Assembly: GCA_041394905.1 (NCBI GenBank)
Contig: JAWKHJ010000008.1
Span: forward strand, 1-64,000
Direction: 5' to 3'
DNA length: 64,000 nt
Origin: RI-231 sp041394905
GTDB taxonomy: Bacteria > Acidobacteriota > Terriglobia > Bryobacterales > UBA6623
The notes beneath the pieces were generated by a model. That model made no database searches. It was not told the origin of the DNA and saw nothing but the letters and a program-made list of their open reading frames with translations. Below are positions 26,939-36,722 of the stretch, in pieces (the first letter of the stretch is position 1; every line of letters begins with the position of its first letter). Made by a program: the position numbers and the translations under genes.

Positions 26939-27852
26939 ATGCGCAGACGTACCCTGTTGACCTCCGGCGCCGCGTCGGCCGCCGCTTTCGCCGCACCGGC
27001 CGCCTCGGCGGCATCCAATGCTGCCAAGTTCCGCCTGAAGTACGGGCCGCACCCGGGTATGTTCAAGAGTCGGCGGGCGAGAACGTGTTCGATCAGATCC
27101 AGTTCTCGGCTGATCAGGGTTTTCGGGCGTGGGAAGACAATCGCGTCCATGAGCGCCCGATCAGGGAGCAGACCGCGATTGGGAAGAAGCTCGAGCAGAA
27201 CGGCATGACGATGGGCGTCTTCGTGGCCTTCGGTATCGGACGCTTCGAGGACCCGGCATTCGTCAGCCAGACCGACAGGGAATACCAGGACATGCTGCGC
27301 GGGCACATGCGGAACGCCGTTGAGGTGGCCAAGCGCGTGGGCGCGACGTGGTGCACGGTGGTGCCGGGCGCGGTCAATCAGAATCTCGACCCGGGCTACC
27401 AGTTCGCGAACTGCGTGGCGAACCTGAAGGCGATGAGCGAGGTCTGCGAGCCGTCGGGCCTAGTGATGGTTCTCGAACCGCTGAACTGGTACAAGAATCA
27501 CCCCGGGCTGTTTCTGCGCACGGTGCCGCGCGCAGACGTACGCCGTGTGCAAGGCAGTGGGATCGCCGTCGTGCAAAATCCTCGACGACCTCTATCACCA
27601 GCAGATCGACTGCCCGGAAACGCCTGATCCCGAACCTGGAGATGGGTTGGGACGAATCCCCTATATCCAGATTGGCGACAATCCGGGGCGCAAAGGCCGA
27701 CCACAGGCGAGATCAATTACAAGAACATCTTCAAGTGGCTCCACGGGAAGGGGTACGACGGCGTGCTGGGCATGGAGCACGGGAATTCGCGTCCAGGCAA
27801 GGAAGGCGAGATGGCGGTGATCGCGGCGTATCGCGAGTGCGATTCATTCTAG
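26939..27852 (+). CDS. Hydroxypyruvate isomerase-like TIM-barrel protein, Tat-exported (frame broken)
   Basis: A Tat-type leader (RRRTLLTSGAASAAAFAAPAASA) precedes an AP-endonuclease-2/xylose-isomerase-like barrel. The segments match Hyi-type sugar isomerases: LKYGPHPGMF, VFDQIQFSADQGFRAWEDN, GVFVAFGIGRF, VMVLEPLNWYKNHPGLFL, IQIGDNPGR, and the C-terminal GEINYKNIFKWLHGKGYDGVLGMEHGNSRPG. The frame changes near 27072, 27530, 27610, 27645 and 27700, and the stop is TAG 27850-27852. The family isomerises small sugars or ketols, and the exported acidobacterial versions have no proven substrate. It sits between two glycan-synthesis genes. Confidence 0.82.
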
Positions 27853-27886
27853 ATCTCTCCCCACTTTCGGTTAGATTTGTAATTTC

Positions 27887-29193
27887 GTGACTCCCGTCGC
27901 ATTTCGCTCGGTTTCGAAGAGCTACCCAATTTACGAGCGCCCGTCGCACCGGCTGCTCGAATTGGTCAGCTTCAACCGCCTCAAGCGCCATGAGGACTAC
28001 TGGGCGCTGCGCGATGTGAGCTTCGAGGTGGGCAAGGGCGACGTGTTCTGCTTGGTCGGCGAGAACGGCTCGGGCAAAAGCACCACGTTGCAGCTCGCCG
28101 CGCAGATCTTTCCTCCCAGCGAAGGCGAAGTCGAGATCAACGGGCGCGTCTCGGCGCTGCTCGAGCTTGGCGCGGGCTTCAATCCCGAGTTTTCCGGTCG
28201 TGACAACGTCTTCTTGAGTGGAACCGTGCTGGGCCTGTCGACGCAGGAGATTCGGCGGCGCTACGCCGACATCGAGGCGTTCGCCGAGATCGGCGACTTC
28301 ATCAACCAGCCGGTGAAGACCTACTCCTCGGGCATGTTGGTGCGGCTGGCGTTCGCGGTGGCGATCAACGTGGAGCCGGATATCCTGCTCGTCGACGAGG
28401 CGCTCGCCGTAGGCGACTTCTACTTTCGCCAACGCTGTATGCGCAAGGTGCATGAGCTGCGCAAGCGCGGCGTGACGATCCTGTTCGTTTCGCACGCGAT
28501 GGCGGACGTGAAGTCGCTCGGCACACAGTGCGCTTGGCTCGAAGGGGAGCGTATGGTCGAGATGGGTACGCCGGACGTGTGATCCCGCGCTACCTGGGGC
28601 GGATGACGGAGAAGGACGCGGAGTTCTTAGCCCGGCGCTCCGATGCGGTTGCGGCGGCCGAGCCGCGTGAACGTGCGATTGCGCCGGAGATTGTCGAAGA
28701 GATCCCGAACATCGACCACCGTCACGGCAATGGCGCTGCGGAGATCATCGGCATTGCGGCGCTGGACGAGTCGGGCAGGCGCTTGGAGCAGCTCGACCCG
28801 TCGTCGACGGTGGTGCTGCGCATCAGCGTGCGCGCGGTGCGTCCGCTGCGGGCGCCGAACGTGGGCTTCATGATGAGGAATCATCTGGGGCTGGATTTCG
28901 CGGGCACGAACACCGCGAGGGAAGGCGTGGAGCTCGAGCCGATGCAGCCGGGCGACATTGCGACGGTCGACTTCCACCTCGCGCTGCCGGAGCTTTACCC
29001 GGGGCAGTTTTCCTTCTCCCCCGCCGTGGCGGATGGCGACCATCTGACCTACGAGATGGCCGACTGGATCGACAACGCCCTGGCGTTTGAGATGGCGCAC
29101 CAGGGCAAACCGATCTATGGTTATCTGCACCTGCCTTGCCGCGTGGAGGTGAACGCGCGGCTGGGCAAACCGGCGGCCGTGACGGAGCCATGA
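27887..29193 (+). CDS. wzt: Wzt-type polysaccharide ABC transporter ATPase with C-terminal carbohydrate-binding domain (one frame break)
   Basis: About 435 aa. The ATPase half shows Walker A GENGSGKST, the Q-loop region, the ABC signature as YSSGM, Walker B PDILLVDEAL and the VSHAM switch His. After an indel near 28580 it continues as VIPRYLGRM, a linker, and a Wzt C-terminal beta-sandwich (GAAEIIGIAALDESGRRLEQLDPSSTVVLRISV...). Such proteins power export of O-antigen or capsule chains and recognise the chain end. The start GTG 27887 lies 9 nt after TAGATT. The expected Wzm permease is not in this window. ATGA overlap couples it to the next gene. Confidence 0.88.
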
Positions 29194-31527
29194 GAGCGCT
29201 TGCGGTTGCGTTGCTCGAGGCGCTGTTCCTGCTCCTCGTTGCGCCGGTTCTGTTGTTCGCCGGATGGTTGGCGCTCTCGCTGATCGACCTGCTTTCCCTG
29301 TTTCGCAGCAAACGGCTGAACCCGGATGAGGCGGTGCGCTCGCGAGCGGTGAGCGTCGTCATCCCCACCTGGAACGGCAAACACCACTTGCAGGCGAACT
29401 TGGCGTCGGTGGTTTCCGCGCTCGAGGGGAATTCAGACAACGAGATCCTGATTGTCGAGAACGCCTCCGAGGACGGCTCTGCGGAGTGGGTGCGCACGGC
29501 GTTTCCGCAAGTGCGCGTACTGGCGCTCGAGGAGAATTTGGGGTTCGGGGGTGGCTCCAACGCCGGCTTCGCAGCGGCGAAAAACGACATCGTCGTCCTG
29601 TTGAACAACGACATGCGCGTGGAGCCGGACTTCCTCGGCCCGCTGCTCGACGGCTTTACTGACGAGAAGGTCTTTGCCGTCAGCGCACAGATCTTCTTCT
29701 CCGACCCGGCCAAGCGGCGCGAGGAAACCGGGCTGACTAGAGGCATGTGGGGCGGGCGCGGCTTTTTGCTCGGTCACGTGATCGACGAGCGTGTCGACAG
29801 GCTGTTCCCAACCTTTTATGCCGGCGGGGGCTCGTCGGCCTATGACCGGCGCAAGTTCCTCGAGCTCGGCGGCTTCGATCCCTTGCTGCATCCGTTCTAC
29901 GTGGAGGACGCTGACATCAGCTACATGGCGTGGAAGCGCGGCTGGAAGGTGCTGTACGCGCCGGGCAGCGTGGTCTACCACGAGCATCGCGGAACGATCG
30001 GCAAGAAGTTCTCCGCCGCATACATCGCACGGACGATTCGTAAGAACCAGATCCTGACGGTGTGGAAGAACATCCACGAGCCGGGGAAGCTGGCGCAGCA
30101 CTTCGTAGGCTTGTGGGGAGCGTTGCTGGCGCATCTGCTGCTGGGAGTCGGGCCGATGCCAGGCCGCCCCGGGCCGCGCGCGGTGCTTGCCGCGTTTGGG
30201 CAGTTGGCGCAGCTTGTGGCACGCGTTGGCGGGCGCGCGGGTTAGCGGCGGTGTCCGATACGGAAGCTCTGCGGCGGCCGTTGGGCGGCTACTACCGAGA
30301 CCGCTTCGCCCAGCTCGACCCGGAGCCCCGCGAGCTGAGCGTGCTGATGGTGTCTCCCTACGGCATTGAGCCGCCCATCCACGGCGGCGCGGTGTTCATG
30401 AACCAGACCGCACGCCACTTGGCGAAAGCACTGCCGGCTGCATCTCTACTGCATGGTCGACGAGGAGCGCGAGCTGGCCTCGAACCAAGCGCTCGATCAG
30501 GTCTGCGCATCGGTGGAGCTCGAGTTGCGGCGAAGCAACGGTGCGCCCGAGGCCGGTGTGATGCAGCCGTACGCGGTGCAGCAGTTCTGGAGCCGCGAGC
30601 GCAGTGGCGGCTGCACAGGGCGTTGTATTTGAGCCAAGCCGACGTGTTGCAGGTGGAGTATACGCAGCTCGCCTGCTACCGCCCGGCCTTTGATCGGATC
30701 GCGACGGTGCTGTTCGAGCATGACGTCTATTTCCAGTCCGTGGCGCGCTCGCTTGGGCGGGTTCCGCAGACTTCGCTGAAGGCGGCGTACGCGTTCGAGT
30801 ACCTCCGAGCGTTGCGGTTCGAGCGCCGGGCGCTGCGCGGCTTCGATGCGGTGCAAGTGTGTACGCGAGCGAACCGCGAGTATCTGGAGAGTTTTGCCTG
30901 GAATGCTCCGCCAATCGAGGGCTATCGCGCGGGCATTGATGTGTCGCGATATGCCTTCACTGCTGAGAATCGCGAGCCGGACACACTCCTGTTCGTGGGC
31001 AACCAAGCACCCGCCGAACCAGGCGGCGCTCGAGTGGTTCGTGCGGGAAGTGTTTAGTGCGTGAGAGCCGTCCGCAGACTCGGCTGATTGCGGTGGGCGC
31101 GCAGGCGTGATGGGCTTCGGGAACGGCTGGAAGGGCCCGGCGTGGAGATGGTCGGCGAGGTCGACGACATTCGGGACGCGATGCGGCAATATGCGGTTTT
31201 CGTGGCGCCGATTCTGTCCGGCTCGGGAGTGCGCGTGAAGCTGCTGGAGGCGTTCGCGGCAGGGATTCCGGTGGTGTGGCGGCGATCGGTGCGGAAGGGT
31301 TAGCTGAGACGAGCGGGGAGATCGTGCACATTTCCGATGAGGCGGAGGGCTTTGCGGCGGCCGCTTTGCGGCTGCTCGCCGACCCGACCGAAGCGGCGGC
31401 GCTCGCCGTCCGGGCGCGGCGGGAGGTCGAAGAGCGTTGGGACATGGCGCGCATCACCTGCGCGCTCGAGAAGCGCTACCGCGAGCTGGTGCGCGGCAAG
31501 CGCGGCAACGCTACTGCGACTCGGTAA
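29190..31527 (+). CDS. Probable fused GT2-GT4 glycosyltransferase (heavily frame broken)
   Basis: It starts at ATG 29190 overlapping the Wzt stop (ATGA). The first about 340 aa are a membrane-anchored GT2: a hydrophobic helix (LLEALFLLLVAPVLLFAGWLALSLIDLL), then VSVVIPTWNGKHHL, VLLNNDMRVEPDFLG, YAGGGSSAYDRRKFLELGGFDP and FYVEDADISYMAWKRGW, matching rhamnosyltransferase-like GT2 enzymes. After breaks near 30225 and 30440 the reading continues without a new start into a GT4-like half (LSVLMVSPYGIEPPIHGGAVFMNQTARHL, QADVLQVEYTQLACY, DTLLFVGN) and ends near SGSGVRVKLLEAFAAG and VRARREVEERWDM. Further breaks lie near 30560-30600, 31005, 31055-31105 and 31285. Two separate genes remain possible. 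Confidence 0.72.
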
Positions 31528-31974
31528 GGCGATCGATCACCCTCTCCGCCTCGCGATGGAGGCTTTCGGTGTGGAATCGAAATCGCCGAGGAAGGTGGAC
31601 CACAGCACTTGGCGAGTCTTCACGTCGACCAGAAGATGGTGCCCGCGGCGTGCCCATCGGCCGATTCTTGGGCCGCGCCAAGCGAGTCGCCTTCAGGCGT
31701 TTCGCTTCTTGGCTTCTTCCTTCTTCTCTTCTCCGTCCACCGGGAACAGCTCCTCCATCGCTTCGAGGAAGGGGCGGTCGATGCGGTCGGTCATGATGGC
31801 TTTGGCCGCCTCTTGGGGTCCACCGTGACGATCGAGCCAACTTTCGCGGCCTGTTCCGCCATGTACTGGTCCAGCGACGAACGCATCGCCCAAAAATAGA
31901 CGGGCTGCGCGGAGCTGAGGTCGGCCGCGGGTAAGGCTGGGGCCGCCAGGAGAAAAGAGCACGGCAAAACGCAT
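31511..31974 (-). CDS. Small exported protein of unknown function (frame broken)
   Basis: The ATG at 31974 opens a signal peptide (RFAVLFLLAAPAL-type after correction), followed by SSLDQYMAEQAAKVGSIVTVDP, AAKAIMTDRIDRPFLEAMEELFP and a Lys/Glu-rich stretch. After more frame changes come TRQVLWSTFLGDFDST-like and LHREAERVIDRLTESQ. It reads as a secreted protein of about 150 aa whose C-terminal half resembles proteins comparing a stored value with 'TFLGDFDST', but I do not recognise the family. It is convergent with the GT2-GT4 gene, with 16-nt overlap of the stops. At least three indels are needed. Confidence 0.55.
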
Positions 31975-32050
31975 ATGGCTCTCAGTGTACTCGCTCGCTG
32001 AGGGGCTGTCGGGGGCAGAGGCTCTTTGCTGCGCTTGGAGTCGCTTCAAT

Positions 32051-32536
32051 ATGTTCGAAAGTCCCAAGCAGATCGAGCAAAAAGGCCCCTCATCGATGGT
32101 TGGCCTGGTGGTGTTGGCGCTGGCTCTCGTGGGCGCCACGGCGGGCTGGTTTCTCTACCAGCGCTCGGCGGCTCAGACCGATGAGCAGCCGCAACAGCAA
32201 ACAGGCGCGCGCCTATTGCCCAACTTTGCCGCTGAGCGAAGACACCGGCATGCAGGCGAAAAGAGGGATGCGCTCGGTCAGACGTTGCTCGAGATCACCG
32301 GGTCGATCCAAAATACCGGAGATCGCATCTGCTCGCTCATCCAGGTCAACGTGGTGTTCCACGGGATCGACGGCGTCGAGATCGAGCGCCAGCGCGCCTA
32401 TCTGGTCGACCGCCGGACGGGGCCGCTCGAACCCGGAGAAACGCAACCTTTCCGGATGGCGTTCGACAACATTCCCCAGGCGTGGAATCAGGCCTTCCCA
32501 AGCTTGTTCATTTCGCAAATCGACTTCGCGGACTGA
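32051..32536 (+). CDS. Membrane-anchored DUF2393-like protein
   Basis: A 161-aa protein starting at ATG 32051. After ten soluble residues a single membrane helix (SMVGLVVLALALVGATAGWFLY) anchors a beta-rich extracytoplasmic domain: LLEITGSIQNTGDRICSLIQVNVVFHGIDGVEI, then GPLEPGETQPFRMAFDNIPQAWNQAFPSLFISQIDF. This has the shape of an LEA-like/FxLYD or DUF2393 domain. A pair of compensating shifts around 32200 and 32260 seems to garble the middle. The function is unknown. It precedes the PVC-type dehydrogenase by 39 nt. Confidence 0.65.
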   Translation: MFESPKQIEQKGPSSMVGLVVLALALVGATAGWFLYQRSAAQTDEQPQQQTGARLLPNFAAERRHRHAGEKRDALGQTLLEITGSIQNTGDRICSLIQVNVVFHGIDGVEIERQRAYLVDRRTGPLEPGETQPFRMAFDNIPQAWNQAFPSLFISQIDFAD

Positions 32537-32559
32537 GCGGACAGCGGGCGTCCCGCTGT

Positions 32560-32565
32560 TACAAT
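32560..32565 (+). promoter_or_regulatory. -10 hexamer TACAAT before the PVC-type dehydrogenase
   Basis: TACAAT ends 10 nt before the ATG at 32576, giving a predicted leader of about 3-4 nt. No clear -35 is seen. Confidence 0.35.
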
Positions 32566-32575
32566 CCTCGACAGT

Positions 32576-35500
32576 ATGCGTATCGTTCGCCTCGACGCGC
32601 CGGTCGTCGCTGTCGTCCTGTGTTCACTCGCTTCGTGCGGGTTTTTCAAGTCCGCGCCGCCTCCGGCAGAAGGCTTCACCACGGCCGACGACGTGGAGCT
32701 GACCTTGTGGGCTGCTGAGCCGAACTTGGTCAACCCGACCAACATGGCGATCGATGAGCGCGGACGCGTTTGGGTGACGGAGGCGGTCAACTATCGCCGT
32801 CACCTCAAAGAGCTGCCCGACCTGACGGACAAAGGCGACCGCATCGTCATTCTCGAAGATACGACTGGTGACGGCAAAGCGGACTCGCGCAAGGTGTTCG
32901 ACCAGAGCATGGAGTTGCGGGCGCCCCTTGGCATCGGTGTGTTCGGCAACAAGGTGTATGTCTCGCAGTCCCCGGACTTGTGGGTCTACACCAAGGATGA
33001 GAACGACAACATCGTCTCTAAAGAAAAGTTGCTGACGGGCTGGGGCGGGGTGGACCACGACCACGGTCTGCACTCGGTGACGTTTGGACACGACGGACGC
33101 TTGTGGTTCAACTCGGGCGATCAAGGGTTCGATACGACGGACAAGTCCGGCAAGCGGTTGGCGAGCTCGCATGAGGGTCCCTACTACGCCGGAACGGTGC
33201 TCAACATGAACCCCGACGGCACGGACCTGACCGTCTACGCACACAACTTTCGCAACCCATATGAGTTGGCGATGGACTCGTTCGGCACGGTTTGGCAGAC
33301 CGACAACGACGACGATGGCAACAAGTGGACGCGGCTGAACTACGTGATGGAAGGCGGCAATTTCGGATATTGGGGTCCTGGGGGCAAGCGCTGGCGCGAA
33401 GACCACGGCACACACTTCCACCACGAACTGCCCGGCGTCGTCCCCGACATCGCGCGGACCGGCGCCGGATCGCCCACGGGGCTGGTGGTTTACGAGGGCG
33501 CGTTGCTCCCGGAGCGGTACCGTGGCAATCTGATCCACTCCGAGCCTGGCAAACGGCACATCTATTCGTTTTTCCTGCGTCCCGAAGGCGCGGGCTATGA
33601 CATGGACGATGAGGAGACCATTTCCTCGGACGACCCGAATTGGCGGCCAAGCGACGTGGCGGTCGCGCCGGACGGCTCGGTCTTCGTGGCCGACTGGTAT
33701 GACCCGGTGGTGGGCGGCCACAACATGCGCGACTCCGAAAAAGGACGCATCTATCGATTGGCGCCGCCAAAGTATCTGCCCAAAGGCGCGCCGAAGCTGG
33801 ACTTGGAAAGCGACGAAGGATTGCGGGCGGCGTTCCGTTCGCCGAACCCTGCCACGCATTACCGCGCCTGGCAGGACTTGAAGTTGCGGGGCGAGAGCGC
33901 GCTGCCGTTGCTTGAGGCGATGTGGGCCAGTGACGACGAGGTTCTGCGGGCGCGCTCGCTGTGGTTGATCGCGCTGATCGACGGAAAGGAGCGGCCGGAG
34001 ATCGACGAGGCGCTCGGCGACGCGGACGCGCGACTGCGCATCTTGGGACTGCGCACGGCGCGGCTGGCCGGACGAGATACGGTCGCGTTGGTACGTCCGC
34101 TGCTTGAAGATTCAGACCCGCGTGTCCGCAGAGAGTGCGCACTGGCATTGCAGCACGTGGAGGGCGAGGCAGCGGTGGAGCCGTTGTTGACGCTCGCGAA
34201 GGGCTACGACGGAAGGGATCGCTGGTACCTGGAAGCGTGGGCGATCGGCGCGCGCGGCAAAGAATCGGCGCTAGCGACGGCGCTGATGGCAGAGATGGGT
34301 GGCGCCGGTTTCAACGCGAAGCTGGCGGATTTTCTGTGGGAGCTCGACGCGCCCGGCGCATTGCCCTACCTGACGAAGGCCGTGCAGGACTCGAGCCTCG
34401 GCGTGGATGAGCGTTTGCGGGCTCTGCGCGCAATTGGCGACCGTGTCGAGCCTCAGGCCGCGAAGGCAGTGGCCGGACTGGTCCGGTCGGATGACCCGCG
34501 TTTGGCTGCAGCGGCGTTCGACAAGCTGAGCCGGCAGCTTTTTAGCCAGTGGGTCGAAGAACGTAAGGACCCCGCAGTTGTCGGTGCGGTGCGTGCGGCG
34601 CTCGGCGAGCCCAAGCTGCGCCCGGCGGCCATTCAGCTCGCGGATGATTTAGGCGACCCGGCCTACAGTGCGAATTTGATGGCCATTGCGCGCGACCAGC
34701 TCGTCGCCGAAGATGTGCGCGCGCAGGCGATCGCCGCGGCGGGGCGAGCGGGAGAGGCTCGCTATTTGCCTGTGTTGCAGCAGATTGCGGCGACGGATGG
34801 TCCGGTCGCGCTGCGCGTGGCGGCGATGCGCGGGCTGGCGAATGCGCGGCCGAAGGACCTGGACGCGCGTATGGAGAAACTGTTGTTCGAGGAGAACCCG
34901 AATGACGTGCGCGCAGAGGCGTTGCGCATTTTGGGCCGAAACGACGAAGGGCTCAACCGTATTCTCGACTTGGCGCAGGCCGACGAGTTGCCCGCGGAGG
35001 TGAAGTCGCTCGCAACCTCGCTGACGCATCGCGCGCGCGACAAGTCGGTGCTTGCTCGGGCCGAGGAGGTCTTGCCGGCGCCAAGGATAAGGCCAACAAT
35101 ACGCTGCGGCGAGCCGTATCAGATCGTCAACCAGACCGGCGATGCGGAAAAAGGCAAGCAGGTCTTTTATGCCACGGACGGTCGAAGTGCTCCTCCTGTC
35201 ACTCACTTGACGACGCCAAAGAACCGCCGGACCGAACCTTACGACGATCGGTTCGAAGTACGACAAGCGCGGGCTGCTCGACGCGATCCTCAATCCGTCG
35301 GCGGGCATCGCGCCGGAATACTATGTCTACATTCTCGATACGACGACGCCGGAGAGTCCGGTGATCGGCGTGCTGGCGGAGGATACGCCGGGAGCAGGTG
35401 GTGGTGCGCAACGAGTTCGGCGATGAGATTCGGTTGAAGCCGGATCAGATCACGGGTAGACGCAAGTCGAATCTTTCGATGATGCCGGAAGACATCGTGA

Positions 35501-35580
35501 ACACGATGACCGAACAGCAGTTGATCGACTTGCTCGAGTTTCTCTCGACGTTGAAGGCGGGCGGTTCGGCGTCGGACTAG
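32576..35580 (+). CDS. PVC-type membrane-bound dehydrogenase lipoprotein with HEAT repeats and cytochrome c (frame broken near end)
   Basis: About 1,000 aa. A lipobox (LASC) ends the signal peptide, so it is a probable lipoprotein. A beta-propeller of the sorbosone-dehydrogenase/GSDH type follows (ADDVELTLWAAEPNLVNPTNMAIDERGRVWVTE, DHDHGLHSVTFGHDGRLWFNSGDQG, NPYELAMDSFGTVWQTDNDDDGN, DVAVAPDGSVFVADWYDP). HEAT repeats run from about residue 400 to 830, then a C-terminal cytochrome module GKQVFYATDGR with CSSCH in a shifted frame, ending TEQQLIDLLEFLSTLKAGG. Frame breaks lie near 35085, 35185, 35260 and 35395. The architecture is common in Planctomycetes and Acidobacteria, where an exported sugar or alcohol oxidation role is assumed but unproved. 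Confidence 0.9.
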
Positions 35581-35613
35581 AAAACGCGCGTATTCCGCAG
35601 TGCGAGCGCCGGA

Positions 35614-35633
35614 CCGCCGGTTTGCACCGGCGG
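35614..35633. terminator. Bidirectional hairpin between convergent genes
   Basis: A perfect 8-bp stem CCGCCGGT, loop TTGC, ACCGGCGG, in the 129-nt gap between the dehydrogenase and hemB stops. The T-tract is poor on both sides, so termination is probable but not certain. Confidence 0.5.
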
Positions 35634-35709
35634 CTCGATTTGCTCTCTAGTCAATCCTACGAACGCTCCGGAAACCGCTGACGGATTGCCAAGCGTGTAA
35701 CGTAGACCC

Positions 35710-36681
35710 TCAGTAGCGCAGCATCTTCGCGGCGTCAATCGCGCCGTAGGTCCAGATGATGTCGGCGCCGGCGCGGCGCAGGGCTGTGAGCGATTCGAGC
35801 AGGCAGGCGTCGTAGTTGAGCCAACCCTTCTCTGCCGCCGCCTTGAGCATCGCGAACTCGCCTGAGACGTGATATGCAACGGGCAAATTCGTCGAGGCTC
35901 GTGCTAACGCGACGACGTCCAAGTAGGGCAGACCCACGGCTTGATCATGATCCAGTCGGCGGCCTTCGGCCTCGTCGAGGCTCGATCTCGCGCAACGCCC
36001 CTCGCGCATTGGCCGGTCCATCTGATACGTCTTCTTGTCGCCGGACTTCGGAGCCGAATCGAGCGCATCGCGGAATGGCCCGTAGAAGGCCGAAGCGTAT
36101 TTGGCGCAGTAGCTGCAGATCGCGACATTCTCGAAGTCGTGTACGTCGAGCGCTTCGCGAATGGCGGCGACGCGACCGTCCATCATGTCCGATGGCGCAA
36201 CGACATCCGCGCCGGCTTCGGCTTGCGCGACCGCCATCTGTGCAAGCAGTGGCAACGTCTCGTCGTTGAGAATCTGGCCGTCGCGGACGAGCCCGTCGTG
36301 GCCGTCGCTCGAGTATGGGTCGAGGGCCACGTCGGTGATGACGAGCAACTCCGGCAACTCTTTCTTGAGCGCATGAACCGTACGCTGCAACAATCCATGC
36401 GGATTGACGCTCTCGCGGCCGGTGTGGTCCTTGACCGACTCGTGCAGAGCAGGGAACAGCGCGACGCCGGGGATGCCAAGCTTGAACGCGCGTTCCGCTT
36501 CGTGCAGCAACTCATCGATGGAGTAGCGAAATACGCCCGGCATGGAGACGATGGGCGTCTTCTGATGCTCGCCTTCCTGCACGAACAAGGGCAGGATGAG
36601 GTTCGCCGGGGTCAACGTGGTCTCGCGCACCAAGCTGCGCATGGCGGCGCTGGCGCGGTTGCGGCGTGGTCGATGGATCAT
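35710..36681 (-). CDS. hemB: Delta-aminolevulinic acid dehydratase (porphobilinogen synthase), frame broken
   Basis: HemB condenses two 5-aminolevulinate molecules to porphobilinogen in haem synthesis. Family sequence is RPRRNRASAAMRSLVRETTLTPANLILPLFVQEG, GIPGVALFP, TDVALDPYSSDGHDGLV, GADVVAPSDMMDGRV, SYCAKYASAFYGPFRDAL, IMIKP and VAYHVSGEFAMLKAAAEKGWLN. The metal-switch region reads ALDPYSSDGHDG without the Cys triad of the zinc enzymes, so this is the Mg-dependent type. Indels near 36010 and 35935 disturb the stretch before and after IMIKP, where the Schiff-base Lys lies. ATG 36681 gives the expected N-terminus. It is divergent from the PhoD-like gene. Confidence 0.93.
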   Translation of the reverse strand: MIHRPRRNRASAAMRSLVRETTLTPANLILPLFVQEGEHQKTPIVSMPGVFRYSIDELLHEAERAFKLGIPGVALFPALHESVKDHTGRESVNPHGLLQRTVHALKKELPELLVITDVALDPYSSDGHDGLVRDGQILNDETLPLLAQMAVAQAEAGADVVAPSDMMDGRVAAIREALDVHDFENVAICSYCAKYASAFYGPFRDALDSAPKSGDKKTYQMDRPMREGRCARSSLDEAEGRRLDHDQAVGLPYLDVVALARASTNLPVAYHVSGEFAMLKAAAEKGWLNYDACLLESLTALRRAGADIIWTYGAIDAAKMLRY

Positions 36682-36708
36682 GCAACTCGATCGTAGCGCA
36701 GATGCCGA

Positions 36709-36714
36709 TATACT
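36709..36714 (+). promoter_or_regulatory. -10 hexamer TATACT before the PhoD-like gene
   Basis: TATACT ends 8 nt before the GTG start at 36723, so transcription would start at or next to the start codon, giving a leaderless mRNA. It lies in the 41-nt divergent gap with hemB. Confidence 0.4.
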
Positions 36715-36722
36715 GAGCCCTC

